DNA of 64,000 nucleotides from Microbacterium sp. AZCO (GCF_039614715.1 NZ_CP154857.1:62001-126000); one strand, 5' to 3'. Counted from the first letter of the stretch, positions 17,206 through 29,282 are shown. Notes: a model not told the origin generated them from the sequence alone. Numbers and translations are program-made.

Positions 17206-17991
17206 TCAGACCCCGTCGGCGCCCAGGCTGCCGAGGTAGAGGCCGATCACCTTGGGGTCGTTGAGCAGCTCGCGGCCCGTGCCCTCGTAGGCGTCGCGGC
17301 CCTGGTCGAGGACGTAGCCGCGATCGCAGATCTGCAGGCAGCGGCGCGCGTTCTGCTCCACCATGATCGTCGTGACGCCCGCCTTGTTGATGTCGGAGAC
17401 GCGGATGAACGCGTCGTCCTGGCGCACGGGGCTGAGGCCGGCGGACGGCTCGTCGAGCAGCAGCACGGAGGGCTCCATCATGAGCGCACGCGACATCGCC
17501 ACCATCTGGCGCTCACCGCCCGAGAGCGAGCCCGCGCGCTGCTTGAGCCGCTTGCCCAACTCGGCGAAGATGCCGGTCACGAAGTCGAGTCGCTCGGCGT
17601 AGCGCTTGGGGTTCTGGTAGAGCCCCATCTGCAGGTTCTCCTCGATCGTGAGCGACGGGAAGACGTTGTTCGTCTGGGGGACGAAGCCCACGCCGCGCTG
17701 CACGAGCTTGTCGGACTTCAGCCCGACGACGCTCTCGCCGTCGACCGTGATGTCGCCGCCGCGCACCTTCACCATGCCGAAGATCGCCTTGAGCAGCGTC
17801 GACTTTCCGGCGCCGTTGGGGCCGATGATGCCGATGAGCTCGCCCTTGTGGGCGACCAGGTTGGCGCCGTTGATGATGTTGATGCCGGGGAGGTAGCCGG
17901 CGGTGAGGTCGGTGACGTTGACGACGACCTCGTCGCTCAGCGTGCGTCCCGGCGCAGGCCCGCTCACCGGGGTGGTCGAAGGATCGGTCAC
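17206..17991 (-). CDS. livF: Branched-chain amino-acid ABC transporter ATP-binding protein LivF
   Basis: 261 aa from GTG 17991, overlapping the livG stop by 4 bp. Walker A is GPNGAGKST, the signature LSGGERQ, Walker B SVLLLDEPSAGLSP, and the H-loop region reads TTIMVEQN with Gln-Asn as in LivF. VTDLTAGY.PGINIINGANLV near the start is also typical. About 25 extra N-terminal residues (Thr/Pro-rich) precede the domain. Last gene of the operon, before the 20-bp hairpin. Confidence 0.94.
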   Translation of the reverse strand: MTDPSTTPVSGPAPGRTLSDEVVVNVTDLTAGYLPGINIINGANLVAHKGELIGIIGPNGAGKSTLLKAIFGMVKVRGGDITVDGESVVGLKSDKLVQRGVGFVPQTNNVFPSLTIEENLQMGLYQNPKRYAERLDFVTGIFAELGKRLKQRAGSLSGGERQMVAMSRALMMEPSVLLLDEPSAGLSPVRQDDAFIRVSDINKAGVTTIMVEQNARRCLQICDRGYVLDQGRDAYEGTGRELLNDPKVIGLYLGSLGADGV

Positions 17992-18977
17992 TTGTTCTCC
18001 TCCTCGGCCTCTGCGATGGACGCGGCTTCTTCGTCCTTGATCTCCTCGAGCAGCTCGAGGGCGGACGTGTCGAGCTCGCCCGCGATGCGGCCCGTCACGA
18101 CGCCGAGGTCGACGTCCTGGTGGCTGCCGAGGTACGCGTCGACGACGGCCTGATCCTGCATGACGGTGTCGGGCGGCCCTTCGGCGACGACCCGGCCTTC
18201 GGCCATGACGACGACCCAGTCGGCGATGTGGCGCACCATGTGCATGTCGTGCTCGACGAAGAGCACCGTCATGCCGAGGTCCTTCAGGTCGAGGATGTGA
18301 TCGAGCAGCGACTCGGTGAGGGCCGGGTTCACGCCGGCCATCGGCTCGTCGAGCATGACGAGCGTCGGGTCGCTCATGAGGGCGCGCGCCATCTCGAGGA
18401 GCTTGCGCTGTCCCCCGGAGAGCGAGGCCGCGTAGTCGTCGGCCTTGGCGTCCAGCTTGAACCGCTTGAGCAGCTCCATCGCCTTGTCCTCGATGTCGCT
18501 GTCCTGCTTGCGCCAGACCGCCGGGATGATGCTGGCCCAGAGGCTCTCGCCCTTCTGGGCGGTCGCGCCGAGCTTCATGTTCTCGAGCACCGTCAGCAGC
18601 GACAGCGCCTTCGTGAGCTGGAACGTGCGCACCTGGCCCATGCGGGCCACCTTGAACGAAGGGACGCCGCTGATCTGCTGGCCGTCGAACGTCCACGATC
18701 CCGAGTTGGGCTTGTCGAAGCCGCACAGCAGGTTGAACAGCGTCGTCTTGCCGGCGCCGTTCGGACCGATGAGCGCGGTGATGGCGTTGCGCGGAATCTC
18801 GAGGTGCTCGACATCGACGGCTGTCAGACCGCCGAAGCGGCGGGTGACGTTGTCGACGACGAGGAGGGGGTCGACTTTCGCGACGCCGGGGACGCCCTCG
18901 CCCTTGGCGAGTCCCGTCGTCTTGGGGCGACGGATGCTTCCCGTCGTCGGCGTGGGTTCTGAGGCGCTACTTGACAA
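17988..18977 (-). CDS. livG: Branched-chain amino-acid ABC transporter ATP-binding protein LivG
   Basis: 329 aa; longer than the usual 255-260 because of a 40-residue N-terminus and a C-terminal acidic tail (LLEEIKDEEAASIAEAEEENK) of about 35 residues. Walker A GPNGAGKTT, signature LSGGQRK, Walker B TLVMLDEPMAGVNP and the LivG-type FVEHDMHMV are present. The start is TTG 18977, backed by GGGAG 7 nt upstream; it overlaps the end of livM by 11 bp. Confidence 0.93.
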   Translation of the reverse strand: MSSSASEPTPTTGSIRRPKTTGLAKGEGVPGVAKVDPLLVVDNVTRRFGGLTAVDVEHLEIPRNAITALIGPNGAGKTTLFNLLCGFDKPNSGSWTFDGQQISGVPSFKVARMGQVRTFQLTKALSLLTVLENMKLGATAQKGESLWASIIPAVWRKQDSDIEDKAMELLKRFKLDAKADDYAASLSGGQRKLLEMARALMSDPTLVMLDEPMAGVNPALTESLLDHILDLKDLGMTVLFVEHDMHMVRHIADWVVVMAEGRVVAEGPPDTVMQDQAVVDAYLGSHQDVDLGVVTGRIAGELDTSALELLEEIKDEEAASIAEAEEENK

Positions 18978-19953
18978 AGGTCAGCTCCCTCTTGTTTCCG
19001 AAGATGCCCTGGGGGCGGAAGATCACGATCAGCATCAGCGCGACGCCGACGAGGATGAAGCGCAGCGTGCCCGCCTGCTGGCTCGACATGGCCGACAGGA
19101 TCGGGATGTCGGACTGGGCGAGAGCCGGCAGCACGTTGTCGAGGAAGCCCATGATGACCCAGAAGATCACCGAGCCGACGACGGGTCCGAAGACGGTGGC
19201 CGCTCCGCCGAGGAGCAGGATCGTCCAGATGAAGAACGTCAGGGACGTCGTGTAGGTCGCGGGGACGACGGCCGAAGGCAGCGCGAACACGACGCCGCCG
19301 AGGGCGCCGAAGACGCCGCCGATGATGAGCGCCTGCATCTTGTACGAGAAGACGTTCTTGCCGAGCGAGCGCACGGCGTCCTCGTCCTCGCGGATGCCCT
19401 TCAGCACACGACCCCACGGGCTGCGCATGAGCGCCCACACGAGGTAGACCGCGATGCCGAGGAGGATGATGCCGAAGACGCGCACCCACAGCTGATCCTG
19501 GGTCCACGTCCACGGGCCGAAGCCGTAGGTGCCCTCGGGGAAGGGGTTCGCCGCGCGGAAGCCCGCGTGATACCCGCCGAGGCCGTCCGCCGAGTTCGTG
19601 AAGTCGTCGAACAGCTGTGTCGTGAGCAGCAATCGCACGATCTCGGCCGCCGCGATCGTCACGATGGCGAGATAATCCGCTCTCAGACGCAGGGTCGGGA
19701 TGCCGAGGATCACGGCGAAGATCGCCGCGGCGATGCATCCGATGATGATGCCGAGCCACCAGGGCAGGTTGAAGCTCAGGATCGAGATGGCGTAGCCGTA
19801 GGCGCCGAGCGCCATGAAGCCGGCCATACCGAAGTTCAGCAGGCCCGTGTAGCCGAAGTGCACGGCCAGACCGGTTGCGGCGAGCGCGTACGCGATCGTC
19901 TCCGGGCTGAAGATCCAGTAGGCCGTGTTGTTGAGAATCTGTCCCCAATCCAT
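18967..19953 (-). CDS. livM: Branched-chain amino-acid ABC transporter permease LivM
   Basis: 328 aa, about nine transmembrane segments, BPD_transp_2 family. FGYTGLLNFGMAGFMALGAYG near the N-terminus and GRVLKGIREDEDAVRSLGKN (the cytoplasmic coupling loop that meets the ATPases, with the E-D pair) are diagnostic of LivM. Ends RPQGIFGNKRELTFVK, a usual LivM tail. ATG start, 4 bp after livH. Confidence 0.94.
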   Translation of the reverse strand: MDWGQILNNTAYWIFSPETIAYALAATGLAVHFGYTGLLNFGMAGFMALGAYGYAISILSFNLPWWLGIIIGCIAAAIFAVILGIPTLRLRADYLAIVTIAAAEIVRLLLTTQLFDDFTNSADGLGGYHAGFRAANPFPEGTYGFGPWTWTQDQLWVRVFGIILLGIAVYLVWALMRSPWGRVLKGIREDEDAVRSLGKNVFSYKMQALIIGGVFGALGGVVFALPSAVVPATYTTSLTFFIWTILLLGGAATVFGPVVGSVIFWVIMGFLDNVLPALAQSDIPILSAMSSQQAGTLRFILVGVALMLIVIFRPQGIFGNKRELTFVK

Positions 19954-19957
19954 GGCC

Positions 19958-23037
<3,080 letters not shown>

Positions 23038-23054
23038 GTCGCGGGCGGGCCGAC

Positions 23055-23088
23055 GAAGCTCGGAGTTTCGGACGAACTTCGGAGCTTC
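23055..23088 (+). terminator. Imperfect hairpin after guaB
   Basis: GAAGCTC (23055-23061) pairs with GAGCTTC (23082-23088), the inner part with one mismatch and a bulge. Probably the guaB terminator. The same short motifs recur on the far side of the next gene. Confidence 0.5.
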
Positions 23089-23241
23089 CGCGGCCGAGGA
23101 TCCGGACTTCGCGAAGAGCTCCGACGTTCGTTCGTGGCTCGGCGGCGCACCGTCTCCTCGACAGAGGCCGCGCGCCGGCATCCGTCCACAGACTCGCCTG
23201 CGGCGATCGGCGCTGCGGCGCGCACCGCGGATGATCGCGGG

Positions 23242-24102
23242 ATGAAAGCTCTGCCCTCGATCGGCGATTGGCTGCGCTCCAGGAGTGGCATCGCGCATCG
23301 CGAAGCACTCCTCCGCGCCGGGTTTCCGATCGTCGGGCTGCGCGCATTCGTCCGCGAGGGATGCGCCGATATGATCCGGCGGGCCTGGATCGCTCTGCCG
23401 ACGGCCGATGCGGACCTGGTCCTCGCCGCCCGGGCGGGCGGCCGGGTGACGTGCGTATCGCTCGCCCGGCGCCGGGGGTGGTGGATGCCGCCGGGCATCG
23501 GAGACGAGCCGCACCTGCATCTCGACCCCGGCGCGGGTTCTGCTCGTCTGGGCGAGGACTGGAGCGGCGTGCTGCATTGGACGCAGCCGCTCGCACAGGC
23601 CCCGGGCCGCGTGCTCGAGGGCACGATCGAGGACTCGCTTGCGCACATCGCCCTGTGTCAGCCGCATGACATCGCCCGGGTGCTCTGGGAGTCGGCGGCT
23701 CGCACGGAGGGACTCGCGCCCGAATACCTGCGGAGCGTGCGATGGCGTGGTCCGGCCGCACGCGAGCTCGCGAACGAGGTGAATGGACTGTCCGACTCGG
23801 GCCTCGAGACACTTGTCGTCGTCCCTCTGGCGCGCTGGGGAATCCGCGTGCGGCAGCAGGTGAAGATCGCGGGCCGACTCGTCGACCTGCTCGTCGGCGA
23901 GCGTCTCGTCCTCCAGATCGACGGATTCGAGTTCCACTCCACGAGCGCCGCCCGCACTCGTGATCTGGCGCAGGACGCGGAGCTGAGGCTGCGCGGCTAC
24001 ACCGTGCTGCGCTTCAGCTATGCCCAGATCGTGCATGATTGGCCCACGGTCGAGTCGACGATCCGTCGCGCTCTGGCCATCGGGCTGCACGGTGAACGGT
24101 GA
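23242..24102 (+). CDS. DUF559 / Vsr-like endonuclease-domain protein
   Basis: 286 aa from ATG 23242 (MKALPSIGDWLRSRSGIAHREALLRAGF). The N-terminal 60 residues look like the winged-helix AbiEi-type antitoxin domain often found in these proteins. The C-terminal 100 residues carry the PD-(D/E)xK nuclease-like core: VKIAGRLVDLLVGERLVLQIDGFEFHS, then LAQDAELRLRGYTVLRFSYAQIVHDW, as in DUF559 proteins related to Vsr. Microbacteriaceae often hold many such genes; activity and target are unknown. A small terminator-like hairpin and CTCCGA(A/C)CTTCG-like motifs lie on both sides. Could be a mobile or defence-associated cargo gene. Confidence 0.75.
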   Translation: MKALPSIGDWLRSRSGIAHREALLRAGFPIVGLRAFVREGCADMIRRAWIALPTADADLVLAARAGGRVTCVSLARRRGWWMPPGIGDEPHLHLDPGAGSARLGEDWSGVLHWTQPLAQAPGRVLEGTIEDSLAHIALCQPHDIARVLWESAARTEGLAPEYLRSVRWRGPAARELANEVNGLSDSGLETLVVVPLARWGIRVRQQVKIAGRLVDLLVGERLVLQIDGFEFHSTSAARTRDLAQDAELRLRGYTVLRFSYAQIVHDWPTVESTIRRALAIGLHGER

Positions 24103-24233
24103 GGTGCTCACCGACTTCGGACATTCGCGCGAGCTTCGGAGCCTCTTCGACCCGTCCCTCCGACCTTCGCGCTGATCTCCGAACTTCGTCGAGCCGGCCG
24201 GCGAAGAACGAGCGCCGGCGGGCGCGGGCTCGC

Positions 24234-24239
24234 TAGCCT
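24234..24239 (+). promoter_or_regulatory. -10 box for the leaderless TMEM175-like gene
   Basis: TAGCCT ends 6 nt before the GTG at 24246. Confidence 0.5.
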
Positions 24240-24245
24240 GAGCGG

Positions 24246-24881
24246 GTGATCCGGCGCAGGCACCATCCGTTGGCGACGGAGTCGACCCGTCGGCTCGAGG
24301 CGTTCACCGACGGCGTCTTCGCGATCGCGGCGACCCTGCTCGTGCTCGACCTCACGAGTCACGCGCTCGGCGAAGTCGGCTCCGATTCCGCGATGTGGTC
24401 CGCGCTCGGCGGGATGTGGCCGCTCTTCCTCAACTTCGTGCTGAGCTTCGGGCTCCTGTGCCTGCTGTGGATGATCCACGTCGAGCAGTTCGAGCACATC
24501 GCGCGGGTCGATGCGGTGGTGCTCTGGCTCAACAACGCGCGGCTGCTCTTCATCGTGCTCGTGCCGTTCGCGACGGGGTTGATGACGGAGTATTCGGATT
24601 GGCTCGCGGGGCGACTGGCGATGCCCGTCGTCTTCTTCTTCGCGATCTTCACGAGCTGGCTGCAGTACCTGTGGGTGCTGCGTCACCGCGACGTCATGCT
24701 GCCCGATCTCAGCGACGAGGAGGCCCGGCTCTCCGGACGGAGCTCGCTCAGCGCCCTCGTCATCGCCGCCCTCGTGGTGGTGGCGGCGCCGTTCATCGGG
24801 TCGTTCGCCTTCCTGCTCTTCTTCCTCGACGCGCCCTTCACGCGTCTCCTCCGCGGGCGCACCCGGGTGGGGCCCGCCTGA
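24246..24881 (+). CDS. TMEM175 (DUF1211) family potassium-channel-like membrane protein
   Basis: 211 aa with about six hydrophobic segments. The N-terminal helix TRRLEAFTDGVFAIAATLLVLDL matches the family F(S/T)DGVFAIA motif that lines the pore of prokaryotic TMEM175 channels. NNARLLFIVLVPFATGLM also fits. Prokaryotic relatives are K+-permeable tetramers; ion selectivity here is not shown. GTG start, probably leaderless. It ends before a large bidirectional terminator shared with the MFS gene. Confidence 0.85.
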   Translation: MIRRRHHPLATESTRRLEAFTDGVFAIAATLLVLDLTSHALGEVGSDSAMWSALGGMWPLFLNFVLSFGLLCLLWMIHVEQFEHIARVDAVVLWLNNARLLFIVLVPFATGLMTEYSDWLAGRLAMPVVFFFAIFTSWLQYLWVLRHRDVMLPDLSDEEARLSGRSSLSALVIAALVVVAAPFIGSFAFLLFFLDAPFTRLLRGRTRVGPA

Positions 24882-24884
24882 CTC

Positions 24885-24928
24885 GCGCGGAACGGGCCCC
24901 GGCGGCTCCCGCCGAGGCCCGTTCGCGC
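24885..24928 (+). terminator. Bidirectional terminator between the TMEM175-like and MFS genes
   Basis: Arms at 24885-24898 and 24916-24928 pair over 13 bp with one bulged G, and an inner CGGCG/CGCCG stem lies between them. It serves both convergent genes. Confidence 0.75.
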
Positions 24929-24935
24929 TCGTGAG

Positions 24936-26378
24936 TCAGACCGCAGCGAGTTCCTCGTCACGGGATGCCTCGGGCGAGGCATCCACTTCCCGTGAAGAAC
25001 GACCGGACGGCAGCCACAGCGCCGCGACGGCGGCGGCGAAGAGCACGGCCGCTCCCGTGAGCACGGCGGGGCGCGCGGCGTCGACGTAGAGATCGGGCTG
25101 GAGGGCGCCCCCCGCCCCGACGAAGATCGCGGTCATGACGGCGGTGCCGAGCGCGATGCCGATCTCCCGGACCGTCGAGTTGACGCCCGACGCCTTGGCG
25201 TGGTCGAGCACGCCGAGCGTCGCCAGGAGCGCCGTCGCGGACGGCGCGAAGACGAGGCCCATGCCGACGCCGGCGAGGATGAACGGCGCCACGAGCTGCA
25301 CGTAGTCGAGCGTCGCCGACATCGTGAGTCCGATCCAGGCGAGCGCGATGCCCTGCAGCACGAGCCCCGAGAGCATGAGGAGCCGGGTGCCGACGCGCGG
25401 CGCGAAGATGCCGGCGAGCGGCGCGACGAACATGGGCGCGAGCGTCCAGGGCGTCGTCTGCACCGCGGCCTCGAGGGGCGTCGAGCCCTGCACGACCTGC
25501 ATGTACTGGATGAGGATGAAGACGGCGCCGAACGTGCCGAAGCTGAATCCGAAGCCGACGATGTTCGTGAGGGTGAACGACCGGTCGCGGAACAGGCGCA
25601 GCGGCACGAGCGGCGCCTTCGCGCGGAGCTGCCAGAGGACGAAGCCGACGAGCAGCGCCGTTCCGGCCACGAGCTCGGCGATGACAGAGACCGACGACCA
25701 GCCGTCGTCGTTGCCGCGGACGATCGCGTGCACGAGCGCGAGCACGCCGAGTGCCGCGAGGACGGCTCCCACGACGTCGATGCGGGCGCGGGCGCCGAAG
25801 TCGTTGTTGAGCGCGAAGAGAGCGAACGGGATCGCGATGATCGCGACGGGCACGTTGATCCAGAAGATCGCCTGCCAGTTCCACCCCTCCATGACGGCCC
25901 CGCCGACGAGCGGGCCGACCGCGACGCCGAGCCCGGAGATCCCACCCCAGATCCCGATCGCGAGCGGCCGGCGCTCGGGGGCGACCCCGCCCGCGATGAG
26001 GGCGAGGGAGAGGGGCATGACCCCCGCGCCGCCGAAGCCCTGCAGCGCCCGCGCCGCGATGAGCTGCGTCGGGTCGGTGCTGAGCGCCGCGAGCACCGAG
26101 CCGACGCCGAAGATCGCGATGCCCGCGATGAAGATCGTGCGGCGGCCGAACCGGTCGCCGAGCGCCGAGGCGATGAGGATGGCACTCGCGAACGCCAGCG
26201 TGTAGGCGTTGACGAACCACTGCAGCTCTTCGACGCTGGCGCCGAGCGTGGTGTGCAGCACGGGGAGGGCGTTCGTCATGACGAGGTTGTCGAGCGTGGC
26301 CATGAACATCGGGATGGATGCCGCGGCCACGACGAGCCCGAACGCTCGTGTGCGGGTGGGGGTGAGGACGTCGCTCAT
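24936..26378 (-). CDS. DHA2-family MFS drug exporter (EmrB/QacA type)
   Basis: 480 aa, fourteen predicted transmembrane segments. ATG 26378 has AAAGGAG upstream. FMATLDNLVMTNALPVLHTTLG holds the motif D1 region of H+ antiporters (Asp in the first helix), ALGDRFGRRTIFIAG is motif A, and the GFGGAGVMPLSLALI stretch is typical of DHA2 pumps. It probably exports hydrophobic or cationic compounds by proton antiport. The divergent TetR gene and two operator-like palindromes between them indicate substrate-inducible control. Confidence 0.9.
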   Translation of the reverse strand: MSDVLTPTRTRAFGLVVAAASIPMFMATLDNLVMTNALPVLHTTLGASVEELQWFVNAYTLAFASAILIASALGDRFGRRTIFIAGIAIFGVGSVLAALSTDPTQLIAARALQGFGGAGVMPLSLALIAGGVAPERRPLAIGIWGGISGLGVAVGPLVGGAVMEGWNWQAIFWINVPVAIIAIPFALFALNNDFGARARIDVVGAVLAALGVLALVHAIVRGNDDGWSSVSVIAELVAGTALLVGFVLWQLRAKAPLVPLRLFRDRSFTLTNIVGFGFSFGTFGAVFILIQYMQVVQGSTPLEAAVQTTPWTLAPMFVAPLAGIFAPRVGTRLLMLSGLVLQGIALAWIGLTMSATLDYVQLVAPFILAGVGMGLVFAPSATALLATLGVLDHAKASGVNSTVREIGIALGTAVMTAIFVGAGGALQPDLYVDAARPAVLTGAAVLFAAAVAALWLPSGRSSREVDASPEASRDEELAAV

Positions 26379-26401
26379 CGGAGCTCCTTTCTCGGTTGGT
26401 T

Positions 26402-26417
26402 GTAATCCAATGATTAC
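26402..26417. promoter_or_regulatory. TetR-type operator 1
   Basis: A perfect inverted repeat GTAATC-CAAT-GATTAC in the MFS/TetR divergent spacer. Confidence 0.7.
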
Positions 26418-26436
26418 TAAGACGAGGATCAATGTA

Positions 26437-26452
26437 GTAATCGACTGATAAC
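26437..26452. promoter_or_regulatory. TetR-type operator 2
   Basis: GTAATC-GACT-GATAAC, one mismatch from operator 1, 35 bp further and directly abutting the TetR gene start. Two sites on an AT-richer spacer suggest repression of both divergent genes. Confidence 0.62.
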
Positions 26453-27103
26453 ATGTCAAGTATGACCGCGAATCAGGAGACGACGACGGCGTCGCGGCCC
26501 GAGACGACGGGGCGGCGGATGAGTTCGGAGGAGCGTCGCGAGCAGATCATCACGGCGGCGATCGCCGTGTTCGGCGCGCGCGGCTACGAGGGCACGACCA
26601 CGGATGACGTCGCCCGGACCGCGGGCGTGAGCCAGCCGTACGTCGTTCGGCTGTTCGGGTCGAAGGAGAGCCTCTTCCTCGCGGCGATGCAGGCGTCGCT
26701 CGACGAGCTCATGCGCGTGTTCCGGCTCGCACTCGCAGACGAAGCGGCGGATCGGCCCGTCTCGAAGCGCATCGGCGAGGCGTATGTCGAGCTCCTCAGC
26801 ATCCGGGGCCTGCACCAGACCCTCTCGCACGCCTGGCTGCTCGGCGGCCATCCCGTCATCGGACCGGCGGCGCGCCGCGGCTTCGCCCAGGTGTGGCAGT
26901 TCTTCCGCGACGAGGCGGGGCTCGACGCCGATGAGGCCCGCAAATTCCTCGCCGAAGGGATGCTGATCAACGTCATGATCGGCATGCGACTCGTCGACGA
27001 CTACGGGTCCGACCCGCGCATCACCGAGCTCTTCCGCGCCTGCTTCCCCACGGAGCTGCCCCACATCCTCGACATCGCACCCCGCGGCGACGAGCCCTGG
27101 TGA
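26453..27103 (+). CDS. TetR/AcrR-family transcriptional regulator
   Basis: 216 aa. The N-terminal HTH (about 25-75) reads REQIITAAIAVFGARGYEGTTTDDVARTAGVSQPYVVRLFGSKESLFLAAM, a standard TetR domain; the rest is the variable ligand-binding part. ATG 26453 or ATG 26462 could be the start; neither has a clear Shine-Dalgarno sequence. Divergent from the MFS exporter, which it most likely represses together with itself through the twin GTAATC palindromes. Confidence 0.92.
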   Translation: MSSMTANQETTTASRPETTGRRMSSEERREQIITAAIAVFGARGYEGTTTDDVARTAGVSQPYVVRLFGSKESLFLAAMQASLDELMRVFRLALADEAADRPVSKRIGEAYVELLSIRGLHQTLSHAWLLGGHPVIGPAARRGFAQVWQFFRDEAGLDADEARKFLAEGMLINVMIGMRLVDDYGSDPRITELFRACFPTELPHILDIAPRGDEPW

Positions 27104-27149
27104 TCTCGGCCGTCGGAGCCTGGCCCTGGTGATCCGAGCCCTCGGAGCC

Positions 27150-27155
27150 TAGCCT
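27150..27155 (+). promoter_or_regulatory. -10 box for the leaderless DUF2277 gene
   Basis: TAGCCT ends 7 nt before ATG 27163. Confidence 0.5.
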
Positions 27156-27162
27156 CGGGGGC

Positions 27163-27477
27163 ATGTGCCGCAACATCGTGCCTCTCAACAACTTCGAGCC
27201 GGCCGCGACCGACGCCGAGTGCTACGACGCCGCACTTCAGTTCGTGCGGAAGATCGCCGGCACGACGAAGCCCTCCAAGGCGAATCAGGAGGTCTTCGAC
27301 CGGGCGGTGGCGGAGATCGCGCATGCGACCCGGCACCTCATCGACGACCTCGTGACGACGGCTCCTCCGAAGAAGCGCGAGGACGAAGCGGCCAAGCGGA
27401 AGGCGCGTTCGGCCGATCGCTACGAGGCGCTGCGGGTCTTCCAGCAGGAGAAGCGGGCGGCGCGAGCCGCCTCCTGA
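27163..27477 (+). CDS. DUF2277 family protein
   Basis: 104 aa, small and soluble. It begins MCRNIVPLNNFEPAATDAE, the invariant MCRNI(R/V) start of DUF2277, followed by ECYDAALQFVRKIAGTTKPSKANQEVFDRAVAEIAHATRHLIDDL, a helical region. The C-terminal 35 residues are Lys/Arg/Glu-rich and look like a helix or coil. The conserved Cys2 and Arg3 hint at a binding or catalytic role, but no function is established. Likely leaderless. Confidence 0.85.
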   Translation: MCRNIVPLNNFEPAATDAECYDAALQFVRKIAGTTKPSKANQEVFDRAVAEIAHATRHLIDDLVTTAPPKKREDEAAKRKARSADRYEALRVFQQEKRAARAAS

Positions 27478-27554
27478 CAGCGAGGTGGGGACAGTCGCCT
27501 CGACCGGATAAGCTGGTCGGCTCCGCGCGCGCAGGAGCGTGAGGAGCGGCCACG

Positions 27555-29243
27555 ATGGGGCACATCGACGTCAACGGCGTCTCGTACGCGCTGCCCGACG
27601 GGCGGCAGCTGCTCGACGACGTCTCGTTCCGCGTCGGCGAAGGGTCGACGACGGCGCTCATCGGTGCGAACGGCGCCGGCAAGACGACGCTGCTGCGGAT
27701 GATCCGCGGCGAGGTCGCAGCCGACCAGGGCTCGATCTCGATCGGCGGCGGCCTGGGCGTCATGGACCAGTTCATCGGCCACGGCGGCGCCGATCAGACC
27801 GTGCACGACCTCCTCGTCGCCGTCGCGCCCGACCGCATCGCCCGCGCCGCGCGTGCGCTGGACGCGGCCGAGAACGCGATGATCGAGCGCGACGACCTCG
27901 AAACGCAGATGGCGTACGCGACGGCGCTCGCCGACTACGCCGAGGCCGGCGGGTACGAGCACGAGACCGTCTGGGACACCTGCACGACCGCGGCGCTCGG
28001 CATCCCGTACTCGCGCGCCCTGTTCCGAGACCTCTCGACCCTCTCCGGCGGTGAGCAGAAGCGGCTCGCGCTCGAGGCGCTGCTGCGCGGACCCGACGAG
28101 GTGCTGCTGCTCGACGAGCCCGACAACTACCTCGACGTGGCCGGCAAGCGCTGGCTCGAGGAGCGACTGCGCGAGACGCCGAAGACCGTCCTGCTCGTGT
28201 CGCATGACCGGGAGCTCCTCGCGCGCGGCGCCGACCGCATCGTGACGCTCGAGGCGAGCCCGGCCGGAAGCTCCGCCTGGGTGCACGGCGGCGGATTCCG
28301 CACGTATCACGCAGCACGAGAGGACAGGATGCTGCGCCTCGACGAGCTGCGCCGCCGCTGGGACGAGCAGCACGCCAAGCTCAAGGCGCTCGTCGCCGAC
28401 CTCAAGGTCAAGGCGGCCGCCAACGACGGCTTCGCGTCGCGGTATCGCGCCGCCCAGACTCGGCTCCGCCGGTTCGAGGACGCCGGCCCGCCCGAGGAGC
28501 GCCCGCCCGAGCAGGAGCTGGCGCTGCGCCTGCGCGGAGCCCGCACGGGCAAGCGCGCCGTCGTCGCGGAGCACCTCGAGCTCACCGGGCTCATGCAGCC
28601 CTTCGACCTCGAGGTGTGGTTCGGCGACCGCGTCGCGGTGCTCGGCTCGAACGGGTCGGGCAAGTCGCACTTCCTCCGGCTCCTCGCGCGCGGCGGCACC
28701 GACCCCGACGGACGCCTCGGCCACATCACGACGGTCGGCGGCGCGCTCGAGCCCGTGCCGCACACGGGCCGCGCGATCCTCGGTGCGCGGGTCGTCCCGG
28801 GCTGGTTCGCGCAGACCCACCGCCATCCGGAGTTCTCGGGTCGCACGCTGCTGGACATCCTGCATCGCGGCGACGACGAGCGGTCCGGGATGCCTCGGGA
28901 TGCCGCGAGCTCCGCTCTGGACCGCTACGGGCTCATCCGCCAGGCCGAGCAGGCGTTCGACACGCTGTCGGGCGGCCAGCAGGCGCGCTTCCAGATCCTG
29001 CTGCTCGAGCTGTCCGGCGCGACGCTGCTGCTCCTCGACGAGCCGACCGACAACCTCGACCTCGTCTCTGCGGAGGCGCTCGAGGACGCCCTGGCGCGCT
29101 TCGAGGGCACGGTCGTGGCGGTGACGCACGACCGCTGGTTCGCCCGGTCGTTCGACCGGTTCCTCGTGTTCGGGGCCGACGGCCGCGTGCGCGAGACGCC
29201 CGATCCCGTGTGGGACGAGGGCCGCGTCGCCCGCGCCCGCTGA
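27555..29243 (+). CDS. ABC-F family ATPase (ribosome-associated type)
   Basis: 562 aa, two nucleotide-binding domains and no membrane segments. NBD1: Walker A GANGAGKTT, signature LSGGEQKR, Walker B EVLLLDEPDNYLD. NBD2: Walker A GSNGSGKS, signature LSGGQQAR, Walker B TLLLLDEPTDNLD. The linker between them (about 250-330, YHAAREDRMLRLDELRRRWDEQHAKLKALVADLK...) is the charged, coiled P-site-interaction linker. ABC-F proteins act on the ribosome as translation factors or antibiotic-protection proteins; which one this is cannot be told. ATG 27555 is preceded by GAGGAG; a TAAGCT -10 box at 27509-27514 implies a leader of about 35-40 nt. Confidence 0.93.
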   Translation: MGHIDVNGVSYALPDGRQLLDDVSFRVGEGSTTALIGANGAGKTTLLRMIRGEVAADQGSISIGGGLGVMDQFIGHGGADQTVHDLLVAVAPDRIARAARALDAAENAMIERDDLETQMAYATALADYAEAGGYEHETVWDTCTTAALGIPYSRALFRDLSTLSGGEQKRLALEALLRGPDEVLLLDEPDNYLDVAGKRWLEERLRETPKTVLLVSHDRELLARGADRIVTLEASPAGSSAWVHGGGFRTYHAAREDRMLRLDELRRRWDEQHAKLKALVADLKVKAAANDGFASRYRAAQTRLRRFEDAGPPEERPPEQELALRLRGARTGKRAVVAEHLELTGLMQPFDLEVWFGDRVAVLGSNGSGKSHFLRLLARGGTDPDGRLGHITTVGGALEPVPHTGRAILGARVVPGWFAQTHRHPEFSGRTLLDILHRGDDERSGMPRDAASSALDRYGLIRQAEQAFDTLSGGQQARFQILLLELSGATLLLLDEPTDNLDLVSAEALEDALARFEGTVVAVTHDRWFARSFDRFLVFGADGRVRETPDPVWDEGRVARAR

Positions 29244-29282
29244 CCCGCCGCCGGCCCGCGGGGGCAGGGCAGGGGTGCCGAG

